Below are positions 6,092 through 6,104 of a stretch of 6,104 nt of DNA, one piece after another. This DNA comes from an uncultured Ruminococcus sp. GTDB lineage: Bacteria > Bacillota > Clostridia > Oscillospirales > Ruminococcaceae. Location of the stretch: contig CAMWXM010000174.1 in the NCBI GenBank assembly GCA_947178195.1, forward strand, positions 1 through 6,104, written 5' to 3'. The translations under genes were made by a program, and so were the position numbers. Within the stretch, counting starts at the first letter, position 1. Every line of letters starts with the position of its first letter. Under the pieces are notes generated by a model. The model was given only the letters and a program-made list of their open reading frames with translations. It was not told where the DNA came from and ran no database searches.

Positions 6092-6104
6092 AATATAATA
6101 TATT
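6092..6104 (-). promoter_or_regulatory. Possible -10 region of the paaK operon, cut by the window edge
   Basis: The minus strand upstream of paaK reads AATATATTATATTT at the window end, offering overlapping -10-like hexamers such as TATATT (6092-6097) and TATTAT (6095-6100). A leader of roughly 30-40 bases with the paaK ribosome site would follow. The -35 box would lie outside the window, and AT-rich DNA gives such matches easily, so this is tentative. Confidence 0.22.

Overview
The window looks like chromosomal DNA from a low-GC Gram-positive anaerobe, most likely a gut-type Clostridia member (Ruminococcaceae/Oscillospiraceae-like). The grounds are AT-rich spacers, strong AAAGGAG-type ribosome-binding sites, U-tailed intrinsic terminators, tRNA genes with encoded CCA, and an oxygen-sensitive 2-oxoacid:ferredoxin oxidoreductase. 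The taxon is an inference. Every supported gene lies on the minus strand, so transcription runs from high to low coordinates.

Right and centre (about 6104 down to 604) hold one tightly packed operon. In transcription order it is: paaK (phenylacetate/arylacetate-CoA ligase), a Cof-type HAD phosphatase overlapping the paaK stop, iorA and iorB (the two subunits of indolepyruvate:ferredoxin oxidoreductase), a decayed remnant of a second paaK-like gene, a tandem-ACT-domain protein, and a small coiled-coil/zinc-ribbon protein. A strong intrinsic terminator at 604-644 closes it. IorAB converts aryl pyruvates to aryl-acetyl-CoA with reduction of ferredoxin. PaaK interconverts aryl acetates and aryl-acetyl-CoA using ATP. 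Together they are the usual pair for catabolism of aromatic amino acids, or for their synthesis from aryl acetates by running IorAB backwards. The ACT protein is a plausible amino-acid sensor for this pathway.

The left part (about 600 down to 15) is a separate transcription unit. A near-perfect sigma-A promoter (493-521) drives tRNA-Gly(TCC), tRNA-Arg(TCT) and tRNA-His(GTG), followed by two hairpins (167-188 and 15-53). The second hairpin has an uninterrupted U6 tail. Between the hairpins sits a short non-coding stretch holding an 8-bp inverted repeat around a tRNA T-arm-like word.

The most informative observation is the iorB-ACT spacer. Read on the minus strand in two frames, it encodes the last ~30 residues of a PaaK-family ligase, broken by a one-base frameshift. 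Its stop codon runs directly into the Shine-Dalgarno of the ACT gene. This indicates that an ancestral paaK-iorA-iorB-paaK2-ACT operon lost nearly all of paaK2 by deletion.
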